A DNA stretch of 64,000 nucleotides from Chlorokybus atmophyticus (GCA_009103225.1 RHPI01003041.1:130066-194065); one strand, 5' to 3'. Numbered from the stretch's first letter, positions 43,208 to 56,215 are shown. Translations and numbers: made by a program. Notes: generated from the sequence alone by a model not told the origin.

Positions 43208-45591
43208 ATGGGAGCTCAAGGCGCTGATGACGACGGTGATGACGACGACAACAACAGTAACAACAACAACAGCAGCAACAGCAACAACGTTCTTCACAAC
43301 AGCAGCAGCAATGTTGTTGGGAACAACAATGCGGGGAAGAGCGCAGCGGCGAGTAATCTACTAATACCCTACTTGACACCACTGTAAGCGAGACTTCAGG
43401 CGTGCTCATGTTTCCACGCACGTGCGCCAATATGTGCGTATGCGCGTAAGTGTGCGAGTGCGTGCGTGTATGAATGTGTATGTGCGCATATGTACACGCT
43501 TGTGTGCGCAAATACACACACAGGAGAGCGCGCGTGCGTCTGTAGTATATGCGTCTGTGTGCCGTGTGTATGGGTGTGTCGGTATGCGCACGTATGTACA
43601 GGTGTGATGTGATCGCGTGCATATGTGCACGTGTGTGCGCGTACATGCGCATGTGTGCACGAGCGCATATGTGCACATGTGTGCGTGTACGTGTTTGCTT
43701 GACTAACTGATGCGTGTCTTTCCTTTCCTCCCACGCGTGAAGGCACGCGCGGGGTTTCAGTGTGAACCGCGACAATCCCCGCCAGTGCGTTGGGTATACA
43801 TCAGACCACACAATCGCATACCCCATCGGAGCCGTCCTCACACTCCGCGGGTGAGACACTACTTGCATCGTAGTTCATTATGTTGTCACAGATACATGCG
43901 CACGCATCGTCACCGCACTCAGCTGTCTTCTTGCAGGCAACAGCAGATGCGCTTCTCCACGCCCATTGCATCTGTGAAGGTGCTGATGTTGTTGTTGTTG
44001 GTATTATGGTGTAATGAGACACATGTAGTCCATGTAGTTTTCAGCACACCAACATGAGGTTGGAATTCACTCTCTCTCTCTCTTCCTTCAGGCCATACTT
44101 GCACTGGCGGTTTCTGCCAACTTGCACCACATTGCCGTGTGCGAGCGCGTGCAGGGCCACGCTCAGGTGAAGACCTTGTGAGCCATGAATGTTGGGTCGT
44201 ATGGACACTCTATGTTTTGGATGACGTTCGTGGACACAACATACATACCCACATCACAGATATGCATAATGGATGCAAGGACGCTTAAGCGAGTAAAACT
44301 TCTAACGGCGCAAAGCGTAGGAGGCAAGCCTTGTTGTTGCACTCGTACACAGACGTACGCACGCGCACGCTCACGCACCAATTGGCAAGATTCATGCCAG
44401 AGACCAACATATAACCAATATATGGTCAACATGTTGGAGTGCAGATTTCACGGCGTGCGCATGGTCTGCGGGTGACGCAGATGTGGTGGGTGTGACGGAC
44501 TGCGAGGGCGCGGAGAACAGCAACAAGCTCCACGCTTACGCCCTCGACAAGGCCAAGATGCTCGGATCCACCTTGGTCGGCGCACGCGCAACCGCCGTCT
44601 CATTTAACCCGCAGGTATGACTTGGTGCGTGTGGTTGCACGATCGCATACACACACACACACATACGCATACGCGCACTTACGCAGGCGCGTATTCACAC
44701 ATATGTGTACGCGCACACAACGAAACACGCTCACATCCACCACACACACAAACACGTGCCTGCCTTTCTTCGTTCAAAAATAACTCGCACGCACGCACGC
44801 CACCCACCCACACACGCACATACGCATACATACCCAATTGCGCCCCACAGCAAACACCAACATGCAACACCCAACAGCAACCCACCAACTCCATCTCTCC
44901 TCTCAGGCCTCCCACCAGTACTGCCTAACCGGTCCCTCCCTCTTCCGCCTTGTCCAATTCAAAGACAGCGTGTGGCGCGACCTCCCCGTGGCCGGCATCA
45001 ACTCCCCCAACACCACCTCCCCCACCAACACTAACACCAAGTCCCTCAACGACAGCATCAGCAAGCACACCCACATGGAGTTCACGGCCCACGCGTGGCT
45101 GCCGCGAGGCGGACTTGTGGTTGGGACGAATAGGAGCGGGATACTTGTGGTGGTGAATAGGAGCGTGGCGCAGAGGTTGGAGAGCACGGGACCCGTCATG
45201 ACCATTGCGCCGACGAGTAAAGGGTTCATGACGGGAGGGGTCGCGGGACAACTGTGCACGTATAATTGTCAGGTGGGTGAGGTGTGGGTGGGGTGGGGAA
45301 TGTGCGTGTGCATGTGCGTGTGCGTGTGACTGATGCAAAATGTGCGAACCACAGCAAGAGCATGAGCAGACTTATGCCCTCGCCGAGACCTCCGACGCGC
45401 AGTGGTACGTGTGCAAAACACAATTGTTGGGTTCTTTCACCCCCTTATGCTAACATCCAACAATGCCAACAACAACAGCGACGGCGCCATCAACTGCATC
45501 GTCGTATCACCCTCAGAAGTAACCGCCGCATGCGCAATAGAGGTACAAGTACATTGCAAACCCTCCCCCCCAAACCCAATACACACACACA

Positions 45592-45622
<31 letters not shown>

Positions 45623-48600
45623 TCCCTCCACAGGGCCAAGGTCTCCTCTACTACTCCCTGACCCAGACCTCCTTCAACCCTCTCGCCATCGGTTCCTTCT
45701 CCCCGGCCGCTTCCGACCACCACCGCGTCGACGGTTCCACGGGGGGAATCGTGGGGATGGACGCGTGCGCCGCACGGTCCCTGCTCGTCACGGCGGGAGG
45801 GGACGGGAGCGTGAGGTTGTGGGACTACGAGGAGATGAACTGCGAGGCGGTTTATCAGTGAGTGAGGGGGGCTGTTGGTGGGGGTGATGGGAGAGCGACG
45901 CACACACGCACGCACGCACGCACGCATGCACGCTTGCACGCCCACAACATGTGTCTTTTCGCACAGGTCCCAGCTGGACGTCCCTCTCTGCGTTGGCATC
46001 AGCTCCTTCGGCTACGACCTCGCCGTCGGCTTCCCTCTCAAACTCTCCGTCTTCCTCATCCTTGCAGACGGGTAAGTGACTACACATCTTCTCTACAACC
46101 CAACAACACTCCCCACCCCACCCCACCCCAACACCCACACACCCACATACCCCCATAGGCTCTCCCTCGCCCACGACATCCCGATGAAATCCGTCAACGA
46201 GGTCCGTTACTCTCCCGGTTCCCACATGGTCGCCGCGGCTAGCGGCCGCGACATCCACTTGCTCTCTTCCCTCACCTGGTCCATCACTTCTACCTTACGT
46301 GGGCACCCTCGCCCCGTACGCGCACTATGTTGGTCTGTGGACGGGTTGCACTTGGCGTCTGCTGGGGTAGATGGGACGCTGTACGGGTGGGAGGTGTCGG
46401 GCGTGGGGGGGAGGAAGGTAGAGGAGAACTGCGTGAAAGGGAGTAGCTACAGTGGGATCGTGTATGCGAGGGATAGGAGCGGGGTGATTGCGGCGGGGGG
46501 GGGAGTGCCGATAAGGGTGGTGGATACCGTGGTGAGTGTGAGGGAAGGGAATCAACATAAGAGTGGGAAGGGTGCGGCGGTGCCGGGAGGGGGAACTGTC
46601 AACAATAATAATAGTAGCAATAGTGGTAACAATGTGGTGGGTGGGGGAGAGAGTGACGTGTATCGAGCCAATATTATCATGGAAGGAGCCACGCACGCGC
46701 AAACGGATGTGCCGCTGGGACCGGCGGGGGACCTGTCTGCCCGAAGTAAGTGCACAAGTGAAGAGTGTGTTTGTGACATGTAACATAGTATTAACTGTAC
46801 ACAGTTCTTTAGCATACGCGCGCACGTACGCGCGTACTATCACGTACGCATGCACACACGTCCACGCAAAGGTGTTTTCGTGTGCAGTCCTCGGGGTCTC
46901 TGTGTGCGCGTTGGCGTTGAGTGCAAGCAAGTCCGCCCTCGTCTTGGGTACGGGCGAGAACACCTCAATGGGAGGAGGTCCTCAGCAACAGCAACAGGAA
47001 GACCCGCGCGGGAAGAATACAACACGCTCGAGCAGAGGCGAACTACCACCACCACAAATACAACCATCATCTCCACAACAACAACAGCAACAACCTCACT
47101 ACAACCGGCCTGGAGCTCTTGTCATTCGGCAATGGCCTCTCGGGGCCGCAGACACCAGCATCGATGGCGTAGGGAGATGGTACTGCTACCACACGACCGC
47201 TGTCACAAAGGTGGATGTGGAATATGTAACATCCTTCTTGCTGTTGTTGTGGAGGTGGTGGTGGTGCGTTTACCGGTAGTACGACGTGCAGGTGTGCATC
47301 TCGGCAGACGGGAGACTCGTCTTCAGCGCCGGCGCGGACGGCTGCGTGTTCGTGTTCGTCCTCACTGACCACCCAGAAGAGAAACCAAGGGTAGATACCA
47401 ACAAACAACACCCTCCTGCAATGTTGACCCACCCACCCACTTAACCCCTCTCAGGTCCGCGACCCCTTAGCCTCTTCCTCGAGCAGTCTCACGTCGGACT
47501 TGGACGCCACTCGTTCTTCTTCTTCTTCTTCATCCACTGGTCCCCTCGTCCTGCTGTTCCGCTCGACGTTCCAGTCGCAGCTGTCGGAGATCCGGGAGCT
47601 CAAGAGCACCGTCGAGAGGATGACGCTGGGGGCGGATTATAGGCTGCATAGGACGGAACAGGAGTGGGGGAATAAAGCGAAGGTGGGTGGGTGGAAGTGT
47701 TATTTCAGTCACGCGTGCGCATAGAGACAATCGCACTTGTGCGCGTGTGTGTGCGTGAGTGCGAGTGTACGCGTGCATGTGTGAGGTACGTGCACGTACA
47801 TACACCTGCCGCAGACACGCACATGGGTATGTGCATGCGCGCGTGCGTGTGCGTGTGCGTGTTCAACGTCGGACGTCAACATCAACCTGTATCCCCCCTG
47901 CCAGCTTGCTCAAGACGAGTACGAGGCCAAGCTGGAGAAGCTCAAGAAGCAGGTGGCGGAGGCCCAGCGGCGCGCCAACTTCCAGACCATTGAGTTCGAG
48001 CGGATCGCCGCGAGGGAGGCGGAGGACCGCGCCAACGAACGGGACGCGATTGAGGCCAAGGTGGGTGGGGGGAATTGTGGTGTTTGTGCGTGTGAGAGCG
48101 TTTGTATGTGTACGTATGCGCACACACACGCACGCACGCGTGCGAGTACGCACAGCGTACCCACGTGCACAAGTCCGTGTGCGTGTGCGTGTGTGTGTGC
48201 GTGTGCCACACATACCCATGTGTGAGCACGCACACACATTCCATACCCACACGCGTCCTGCCCCTCAGGCCAACGCCCGTCTTGCCAAGGAGCTTGAGCG
48301 CACGGATTCCTTCCAAGCTGAGCTCGCCCTCCTCCGCGAGCAGCTCGACCAGGAGCGCGCGGACCACCTCGCTGGCATGGAGAACCTGGTTGAGGAGTCC
48401 CGTCTTGAGCGCGAGGCCCTCGAGGCCGCGCACCAGGAGAGTATGAGGGAACTGGTCAAGGAGATGGAGGAGATGGAACACGGGTACGACGTGGGAGCCA
48501 GGGTGGAGAACGAACTGCATGAGGAGGAGATGCTGAGAGTCACCACGTACTCGAGAGCGGAGGTGGGAGGGGATGAACTCTGTGGTTGTGTACACTGTGT

Positions 48601-48740
48601 GCGCGCGCGCATGTGCGTGTGCGTGCCTGCGCGCGCACACGCACATACATTACCGCGCGTGTGTTGTTGTGTGCGCGTGCGCGTGCCACAATCTTCTTCA
48701 AAGCACAGTTAGCTCGCAGGCAGGGATGCATTCTCTCAGA

Positions 48741-48780
<40 letters not shown>

Positions 48781-51361
48781 TAGAGGGATACACGCTCCCA
48801 ACGCATCCCGTGTCAAACATGTGTTGAAACATCCGTACCAACAGGTCGCTCGCGCTTCCGGCGGCGCCGAAGCCGCCCGTTCCGGTTTCCTGTACTGGCG
48901 CACGACCGCGTCGAAGCTGGAGGCCCGGCTGAAGGACGCGGCGCGCAAGGAGAGGGAGGACGAGGCGGAACGGAGGGGATTGGAGGGGAGGGTGGCGGAG
49001 TTGAGCAAAGCGCTGCAGGTGAGGGGGGAGGAGGGGTGGGTTTGTGCTGTTGGTGTCTGGGAAGGATGAGATAGAAAGAACGAGGAAGGACATGGAGGAC
49101 TTCTGTTCTGTCATGTGCGTGTGTCGCATGCACATGTCACTTCGAAACACACACACTGACATGTGTGCATGGGTGTGTGGGTGTGGGGTGTCACACATGT
49201 GTTACTGTGCCAAACACTGACGTGTGTGTGCTGGGCTGGCACTGACACCCACATACCACCTCACAACACATGCATGTTGTGAGGTGGGAGCGTCGTCTGA
49301 ACACCCACAACACATGTGTGTTGTGCGGCTGTGTGTTACTGCGTGTGTCTCTTCTCAAACACACACAAATCAACCCAAACCCCTCCCCCCCTCCGCAGGT
49401 CGAATCCGACCGCGTCCTCCAGCGCGACCTCCTCCTCGAATCCCACGACGACCGCATCGCGTCGCTCGTCCGCCAGATCCGCGACTTCGAGACGTTCAAG
49501 GCGCTGCGCGAACAGCAGATACTCAAACTCAAGGGGGGACAGGCGCCGGTGGTGGAGGCGCTGGAAAAGCAACGGGCGAGAGTAAAGGTAGGGAGGAGGG
49601 AGTAAACATGCAGTCACTTATCTTGTACTGGTACTAGTACTATGATACTACAACTAGTATAACGATACTGATTGCAGCACAGTACAACTACTATTGTACT
49701 CCGATACAATATTGCACTGATACAATGATACAATCAACGATACAGTACAACAACACCCTGATGCAATGCACTGATACCTTGATACAATAATGCAATAACA
49801 GTACACATATCAATAACACCAACTACTCATCTCCCAGGAGCTTGAGAACAACCTCAACGACGCAATCGACGCCCAGTCCCGTCAGACAGAGTCGATCAAG
49901 CACCTGACGGCGCGCGTGGCCGGCGCGGAGATCGGGCGGCTGAGGACAAGGGCGAGCGAGAGGCAGAGGAGGCTGGAGCTGGTGCTGGGGGAGATAGGGA
50001 CGATCGTGAGGGAACAGGTGAGAGGGGGGAGGGAGGGCGGGAGGGTGTGTGGTTGTGCATGCGTGCATCCACCCAGATGCACACAAGACACCATGCGCAC
50101 GCATGTATGCATGCGCGCGCACACACACGCGCACACGCACACGCGGTCAGGTGGGTCTGGTCAGTTCCCACCCACCCACCCACCCACCCACTCTCCTCCC
50201 CGCAGGACCCCTCCGAGTGGTCTTCTTCCCTACGTTCCCTCTACCGCACCTACGTCGCTTCCGACTCCCGCTCCTCTCACCCCCGCTCCTCCTCCTCCCA
50301 ACACCAACTCAACTCTCCCCACCCCAACGCCGTGGCCGAGTTCCAGTCACAGCGCCTCGCCTTGGAGAGATTCGTCGTGCTGTTGAGGAAGAGCAAGGGG
50401 GTGAGTGAAGGGATCAACAGGAAGGACAAGGTGAGGATGTACAGGGAGAACGCGGAGTTGCTGGGGGAGATACACCAGATGAAGAAGCAGAATAAGGAGA
50501 TGTGGGAGGCCATGACGGAGCTGCAGTCGGAACTGCTGAGGGAGAGGAATAGGTAGGGGAATGTGGGTGGGTGGGTGGGTGCGTGGGCGTGTGAGTTGTA
50601 TACGTGAGTGCGTGGGTATCTCTGAGTTCCTGTGGCTCTCAGCACGCATGTGTGGTGCTGACTGCAAGTGTATGCCTTGTTGTTCCCATGCCTGCACGCT
50701 TGAGTGTGTTGCGTACTTACCAACACGCACTGCACGCAACAGGGCATTTTTAGCACGCAATGCTTCTTCCCCAACCTCGCCTCCAAGACAATCCAGGAGT
50801 CCGTCACCCGAGCCACCAATCTCTCCCTCGCCCGACCAAGCACATGAAGAACAACTACAACAACAACAGCAGTCACGGCGCAGCATGAGCGTGACAGGAC
50901 TCTCGCGCACACCCTCACCGCTGCCCATGAGGTAAAGCATGCGTGTGTGTGTGTGTGTGCACGCGCGCGCACATGCACCATCTTCTCATGCGAGGTACGA
51001 GTCAATTGTTACTCAAGTGTCGTTACATGAGTTGATACTATATTGTTCATTGTTGATGTTGGTCCAGGCCTGAATCCACTCCTCCCTCCCACCGCCCCTT
51101 CCCCCCCTCCCTCCCTGTCTCCCCCCATCGCGCGTCGTCATCCTCCTCGGACCCCGCAGCCCTCCGCGCCGCCCTGGCAGAGAACCGCGCGCGCGTCGAG
51201 GTGCAGCAGACGCACATACAGAGACTGGAGTACACGCTGAGCAGATTACTGAATACCTCGAGAGGGGTGAGGAGTGGGCGTTGGTGTTGGTGTGTGTAGG
51301 TTGTTGTGCTTGTTGTGTAGAATGAGTATGTTGGTATTACTGTTGATATCATCGTTGCTGT

Positions 51362-51412
<51 letters not shown>

Positions 51413-52023
51413 CGCTGTTGCTGTTGCTGTTGTTGTTGCTGTTGTTGCTGTTGTTGCTGCTGTTGTTGTCATTGTTGTTTTCTTACCTCACAACCAACAT
51501 CTGTTCCTAGGCTTCTCCTTCTCTCGGCATCGAGTTGTCCTCTTCTTCCCCTTTGCAATCAGAACCCTCCACTTCCTCTTCCCTCCCTCCTCGTCCCCGC
51601 ACGCAGGCCAGCTTCGGACGGAGTAGTACAAGTAGCAGTAACGGCGGCAGCGGGCGGATACGAGCCATCAGCGCGAAGAAAAGGGCGGCGGGGAGAGCGA
51701 AGGCGGCGCCGCATTGGGGGGCACAGGTAGGGGGGTGGGGGTGCGCATGCGTGGTGTTCTATGTGTGTGTCTGTGCGTGCATGCTGGTTTGGGTTAGGCA
51801 CGCACGCACGCACCTGTTGTATGCGTGTGTTGGTCAGTTGTTGTGCGGATGTTGGCATCATATCCATTACTTTTGATTTCCTATTCAGCCTGGGGTGTCC
51901 ATGGGTGAACCAATTGCTGCGAGTGGTGGATGGAATACGGTTGAAGACACGCAGGGGATGGATCCGTTTAGTATAAGGGAGGTGGTGATGGCCAAGCGCG
52001 CGGCTCTCGAGGGTGGGAGTTGA
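43208..52023 (+). CDS. CFAP57: CFAP57 (WDR65) ciliary protein: WD40 repeats plus long coiled coil, 25 exons, complete
   Basis: Exons: 43208-43383, 43743-43850, 43937-43979, 44092-44166, 44260-44323, 44445-44614, 44907-45272, 45355-45404, 45479-45542, 45634-45857, 45967-46071, 46159-46745, 46888-47210, 47292-47390, 47455-47682, 47905-48060, 48269-48562, 48845-49018, 49399-49587, 49838-50017, 50206-50552, 50743-50931, 51068-51266, 51511-51726, 51889-52023; in phase, 1586 residues. Residues 60-820 form WD40 blades (FTACAWSAGDADVVGVTDC, DACAARSLLVTAGGDGSVRL, RGHPRPVRALCWSVDGLHLA, SADGRLVFSAGADGCVFVF). Residues 860-1330 are coiled coil. The protein organises inner-arm dynein placement on the axoneme. 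Acidic/Asn-rich N-terminus and a Ser/Pro/Gln-rich C-terminal tail (about 1340-1586) lengthen it beyond the roughly 1250 residues of animal CFAP57. Intron 5 is GC-AG. Confidence 0.94.
49610..49810. repeat. Degenerate GATACAATG/GTACTA minisatellite in CFAP57 intron 19
   Basis: Repeated TGATACAAT, CTAGTA and GTACAAC words fill the intron between exons at 49587 and 49838. They are compositionally unlike the TG-rich introns around them. Confidence 0.75.
51352..51478. repeat. (TTGCTG)n hexanucleotide tract in CFAP57 intron 23
   Basis: About 125 bp of TTGCTG/TTGTTG units between exons ending 51266 and starting 51511. Similar TTG-triplet tracts occur in the glycosyltransferase introns at 16755-16786 and 17398-17434. 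Confidence 0.85.
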
Positions 52024-53650
52024 TGTGTAGTACATCAAATGAACGATGGTGGTGGTTGGTTTAATGACTTACTAGTGACTTAACTGAAGCGATTCCACGC
52101 TCCATTTGCATCATGTTGCTGCACGTATTGGTGTGCTAGTGACGTTGTGTCAAGGCTTCAGCTTTCTGCAATCACAAGGTTTCTACTTAGAAGGCTAAGT
52201 ACTTTGCACGCAAGTACAATGTGTTCATTAAGCGGAGTGGGCCGTGCGCTGTCTAAGGAGGCACCTTCTTGATGCACATTCTCACACGCGCCCATTGTAG
52301 TCTACGAGGCGCAACGCACTGACACACAGGTACTGGTCCATATTCGCACACACATCAGTGATGACAAGCACACCCTGTGGGCGTGCGTGTTACATCATGC
52401 TTGCCGACAAAATGGTCCACAGGATGGTCCATGCCCATCCTGTGGACATGCATGGACAACACAGTCATCGGAAGGAACGCCCCCCTTCATGCGTGCCTGC
52501 GTGAACAGCAAGGCAGCTGGCAGCGATGGCGATGGCGGTGGAGAGCTTCAGGGCGTGGGCGCACGGGGGGGGAGGAGGAGGAGAAGGGTGATGAGCTGGT
52601 GGGTGGGCATGGAGGCAGCAGGCCTAGCTTGGCTCTGCTTTGGTCTCTGAGCAGGGGTTTGTCGTCTCGCCAGCGCTGCTTTTCTCCGAGGTGGTGCAGC
52701 ACAGCAGTAGCAGCAGCTGATGCAGCTGATGCCGCTGATGCACCACCTCGGAACGAAGCAGCGCTGGCGAAGGGAGGAGAATGCCCAGAGTCCGCTGGGC
52801 CGAGGGTGCTGCATGAAGGGACGGGGCTCAGCCCGGCGATATCGACAACACCTCTGGTAAGGTGTGTGTGCATGTGTTGCCTTGTCTGGTCTGTGTTTCC
52901 TCTCCATGTATCCTCTCCACCGCTGCTGCGCATGTGGCTTGCCGAGCTGAGTTGTCCGGGGCGTGCAAGTTTGCGTTGTGATGAGTGTGCCTTTGTGTCA
53001 AGTACAAGGAGGGAGGCAGGGGGAAGGTTGCAGTCTGCAACATGCGTTGCTGCGCGTATTGCTGGTTTATCAAGTTGCAGTTGTCGTCGCAGCCTCCCCT
53101 CCATTGTTGTTGTGGGTGTAGATTGTGGATGTGGATGTAGATGTAGATTGTACCACAATGGGCACAACACCTTGAGCGCAGTCCGACTGAGGTCCTGGTC
53201 GCACACATCAGTGATGTTACATGCACGCCCTTCCTACGTAGACAGCACAGCCACCTTCGGGCAGGCTTTGATGTGTGCCGGTGTGAAACAGCAGGGCAGC
53301 TACCAGCGATGGTGGCGGGGAGCTTCAGGGCGGCATGGGCGCAGGCTTGAGGGTGTGCGTGTGGGGCGCGTTGAGTGGCAATGACGTTGGCGGCAGCGGC
53401 GGGCCTGGCTTCTTCTGCCTTCGCCAAGCTAAAGGGGTTGCACCGCCACCGTGATGTGCTGTTCTCGCTGCTTCCAGTTCGTGCTAAAGCAGCTGGCTCA
53501 ATGCCATCCACAACGCTTAGTGCTTTTGTCTACCTCGGCATAGCTCTAGCTCTCTGACGTAAGACGTGCGTGCGTGCGTGTCACAAGAGACATGGGCACA
53601 CAGCCTTGTCTTTTCTTGTGGAACTGACAAGATGTGTCGGTCTCACTCAG
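52024..53650. other. Repeat-rich region with an inverted repeat; no supported gene
   Basis: A 31-bp near-perfect inverted repeat has arms at 52668-52698 and 52739-52769 (CGCCAGCGCTGCTT... / ...AAGCAGCGCTGGCG), spanning a 40-bp loop with GCTGATGC repeats. A short frame at 53375-53557 begins MAMTLAAAAGLASSAFAKL and resembles fragments at 54527 and on the minus strand near 7800, so it belongs to a dispersed family. Confidence 0.6.
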
Positions 53651-54809
53651 GGCCACGTTACAGCTCGTCTATTAGCCTTTGCAGCCTGCCTTGTGAGCCA
53701 AGGTAAGTCTTGCTGCTTGTGCAATGGAAGCTCTTATGCTGTAGTTTGGGTGGGCACCTGTTATTAAACCATTGGAACCGCTTGTGTGTCTCCCATGCGC
53801 ACAGTCACTTCACTCTCGTTTGCCCAAGTCAGCATCTGCTTAGCAACGCTGTGATCATCTCGCGTGTGCAGGTGTACTTGTACTTTTGCACGTGTCACAT
53901 GTTGGTTCATGTCACATTGCTGTGCAGAACGGCTAGGAATAGAGTTGACAGGCTCTCAAGCGCTGGCGGGCGCAGTCAGCTTGGTGTTCTGCTTGGTACT
54001 ACCAGCAAGCAAAGTGCTGGCTTGCCAACACAGCCTCAAATTCTCAACACAGGTACCGCACATCCACATGAGAACGAACATGCACGCATGCACACACGCA
54101 CAACCACTCTGTATACACACATGCGCGCGCACTTAGCATTCCATGCTGTACAAGCACGCAAACCCAACATGGCAGCCAGGCAGACTGCGTGCGGGCTTTG
54201 AGTTCCTTTCACTGGGGAGCTTCAAGATTAGGTACAGGTCCTGCTGTGCGGGCTGTTTGTATACAACGTCTGGGTGTTGTGCGCCCCCGTGATGGTGTCC
54301 GCGGTGCTGGACCTGGGTGCACATGACATCGTCTTATCAGGTAGTTTACCGCTAATGCAACTCTCTTTGTATACACGCGCATCCAGCACACACCACATAC
54401 ACTGTAGGTGCGTTTTTTGATGACTGGCAGTCATCAAAAAACGCACCTTTAGCAAGCTTGTACGCGTGCCGGTGCGAACGGCAGGGGTGAGAATGGGTGA
54501 GGGCGTGTAGTCGAGCTGCGGCGATGATGGCTGCGGCAATGGCGGGCCTGGCTTCTTCAGCTTTGCAATCGCTCAGCGAAGGGCTTACGTCGCTGGCATC
54601 GGAGGTGGTGCGGCGCAGCAGCAGCGTCCTCCTGCACCTTCACACATTAGAGCGGACTACTCTGGGTCAAGCTTGCACACATATGCATGTATGCGCACAC
54701 ACACATTCGCAGGTACCTTGGGGAGGTGACAGAGGGCCCGCTGTACTACACGCAAGCCAATGTGATGCAGGGTGTGGGGTCCGTGCCCACGCCAAGATGT
54801 GCGAGCTGA
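53651..54809 (+). CDS. Partial gene for a putative multi-pass membrane protein, family unknown
   Basis: Exons 53651-53702, 53928-54052 and 54232-54340 join in phase: HVTARLLAFAACLVSQ, then ERLGIELTGSQALAGAVSLV leading into FCLVLPASKV, then VQVLLCGLFVYNVWVLCAPV leading into MVSAVLDLGAHDIVLS. At least two hydrophobic segments look like membrane helices. A likely last exon, 54713-54809, reads YLGEVTEGPLYYTQANVMQG and onward to TGA, but it needs entry phase 2 while the preceding exon ends in phase 1, so one exon between 54341 and 54712 is missing from my model. The 5' end is also not found. The gene may be degrading, since hairpins and repeats occ​upy its introns. Confidence 0.45.
54406..54448. 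repeat. Perfect 21-bp hairpin with 1-nt loop
   Basis: The arms at 54406-54426 and 54428-54448 (AGGTGCGTTTTTTGATGACTG and its exact complement) are separated by a single G. It lies in a presumed intron of the membrane-protein candidate. Confidence 0.95.
54527..54640 (+). repeat. Member of a dispersed AAAGLASSA-coding repeat
   Basis: Reads MAAAMAGLASSALQSLSEGL followed by TSLASEVVRRSS. Related nucleotide stretches with GGGCCTGGCTTCTTC and GAGGTGGTG are at 53385-53430 (plus), 52668-52700 and, on the minus strand, 7715-7815. The shared order of words suggests copies of one element or of one duplicated first exon. Confidence 0.5.
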
Positions 54810-54924
54810 TGATGTGACGGCATTGCTGCCGTCAGCTGCTCCCTCCCCATGCTTAGGGTATGCCATGATACATGCTTGTGATCGTCACAACTAACACGCA
54901 CAGGCTGTGTGTGTTAGTTGTGTG

Positions 54925-55134
54925 AAGGAAACTGATGCCCATGTCTATGCGTGTGCAGTATGCCCATGCGTACAAAGGGTGCCAACACCCCAACGCGTGC
55001 GCAATCTATTACAAGGTATGATTGTGACTATGTGAGTGTGAAGGAAATTAAGGCCCATGCCGGTTCGTGTAGTCTGTCCATGCGTACGAAGGTTGCCAAA
55101 AGCTTGACACGTGCGCAGTTTATCACAAGATATG
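54925..55134. repeat. Imperfect tandem repeat, unit about 117 bp x2
   Basis: Both units run GAAGGAAA-T-A-GCCCATG, then TGTCTATGCGT or CGGTTCGTG, then CCATGCGTAC-AAGG-TGCCAA, GTGCGCA and TATTACAAG/TATCACAAG. They show no coding capacity. Confidence 0.7.
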
Positions 55135-55500
55135 CGTTCTTACTTGCATGCATGCATACACGTACATGCGTGCGAGCATATGTGCATGCGTGCACCTGCA
55201 TACATATGATGTGTGCAAGCACATGTGCAATGTGTATGCGTGCACAAGTACAAGTGACCGCTTAAAAACGTCTCCACACTTGTCAAACTCAACTCCCATT
55301 AATGTCTGCAGATTATCGAGTCTGGTACCAATGAGTTTGGTAGCATATCTCGCGGCCTCTTCAACTACCTTATATCTCCATTCCTCACAGCAGATGGGCG
55401 AGTTAATGGTGCCCGTGAGGATAGTGTCCGCGCGCCATATGTCCTCTTTATCACGCTTTGGGTATCGCACTCCTCGTTTGTGCCAGACTAGAGGTCACGC
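55135..55500 (-). CDS. Hypothetical ORF fragment, unknown
   Basis: The minus-strand frame reads VRYPKRDKEDIWRADTILTG, then SPICCEEWRYKVVEEAARYA, then GVEFDKCGDVFKRS. The composition is protein-like and the frame enters from upstream through stops, so this looks like a fragment of a decayed or transposon-borne gene. No motif recognised. Confidence 0.3.
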
Positions 55501-56049
55501 ACAGTCAGGTCACAATTGGTCTCAAACTTTTTGCGTGTCTCCATCGTCAACCGCTTGACCACTTCAGTTGAAAAGTAGTCGATCGGTCTAGCCCCGACCA
55601 TGTCCTTAGAGACTTTGCTGGTGGGGGAATGTTTCTGAAAGCCTCGAAACTGTGAAATTCTCTATAACTAGTCGCCTGCAGGCTAACTTTCTCAAGACCA
55701 TTGTAGGATGTAGCTTGGGACCGGTAACGGAGAACACTTAAGCAACTCGAGGCTTCTGTCGGGTCGAGGAGAGTTGAGGGTCACGCTGTCTCGGACAGCT
55801 GCAGGGAAAGACATGCTTGCTAGCCATGCTACTACAACATGCTGTAACGTGTAGCAAAAGCAAAAGTTAACCCAGCGCTTATGGTGACAAGTGCTTTGTG
55901 AAGCTGCTCCGCTTTTGCTGAATGATACGGACATGTGGAGCCGGTGTCCTCATTGGTGTACATGCTGTGCTGTAGGACACACAGTCAACAAGCCACTACT
56001 ATAGATAGAGCGGTTTACACAGTTCTTTGCACGAGTGGAAAATTTGTTA

Positions 56050-56215
56050 CACTGTTAAATGAGGTGAATGAGCAAGCAACATGTGGATACTATGCCCTAA
56101 CTGATGCTAACAAGCACACCGCAACCAGGCACACCAAGCTCACAGCAATGACAAGCGCAATGCACACGAGCATGCACAGGCTCTCACGGTGAGGGGTTTC
56201 TTGATAACCGAGACG
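56050..56215 (+). repeat. Dispersed repeat, copy B (partner at 23137-23345)
   Basis: Reads EVNEQATCGYYALTDANKHT and continues through a CACAGCAATGACAAGCGCAATG stretch parallel to copy A. It is interrupted by stops after about 40 codons. Confidence 0.6.
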
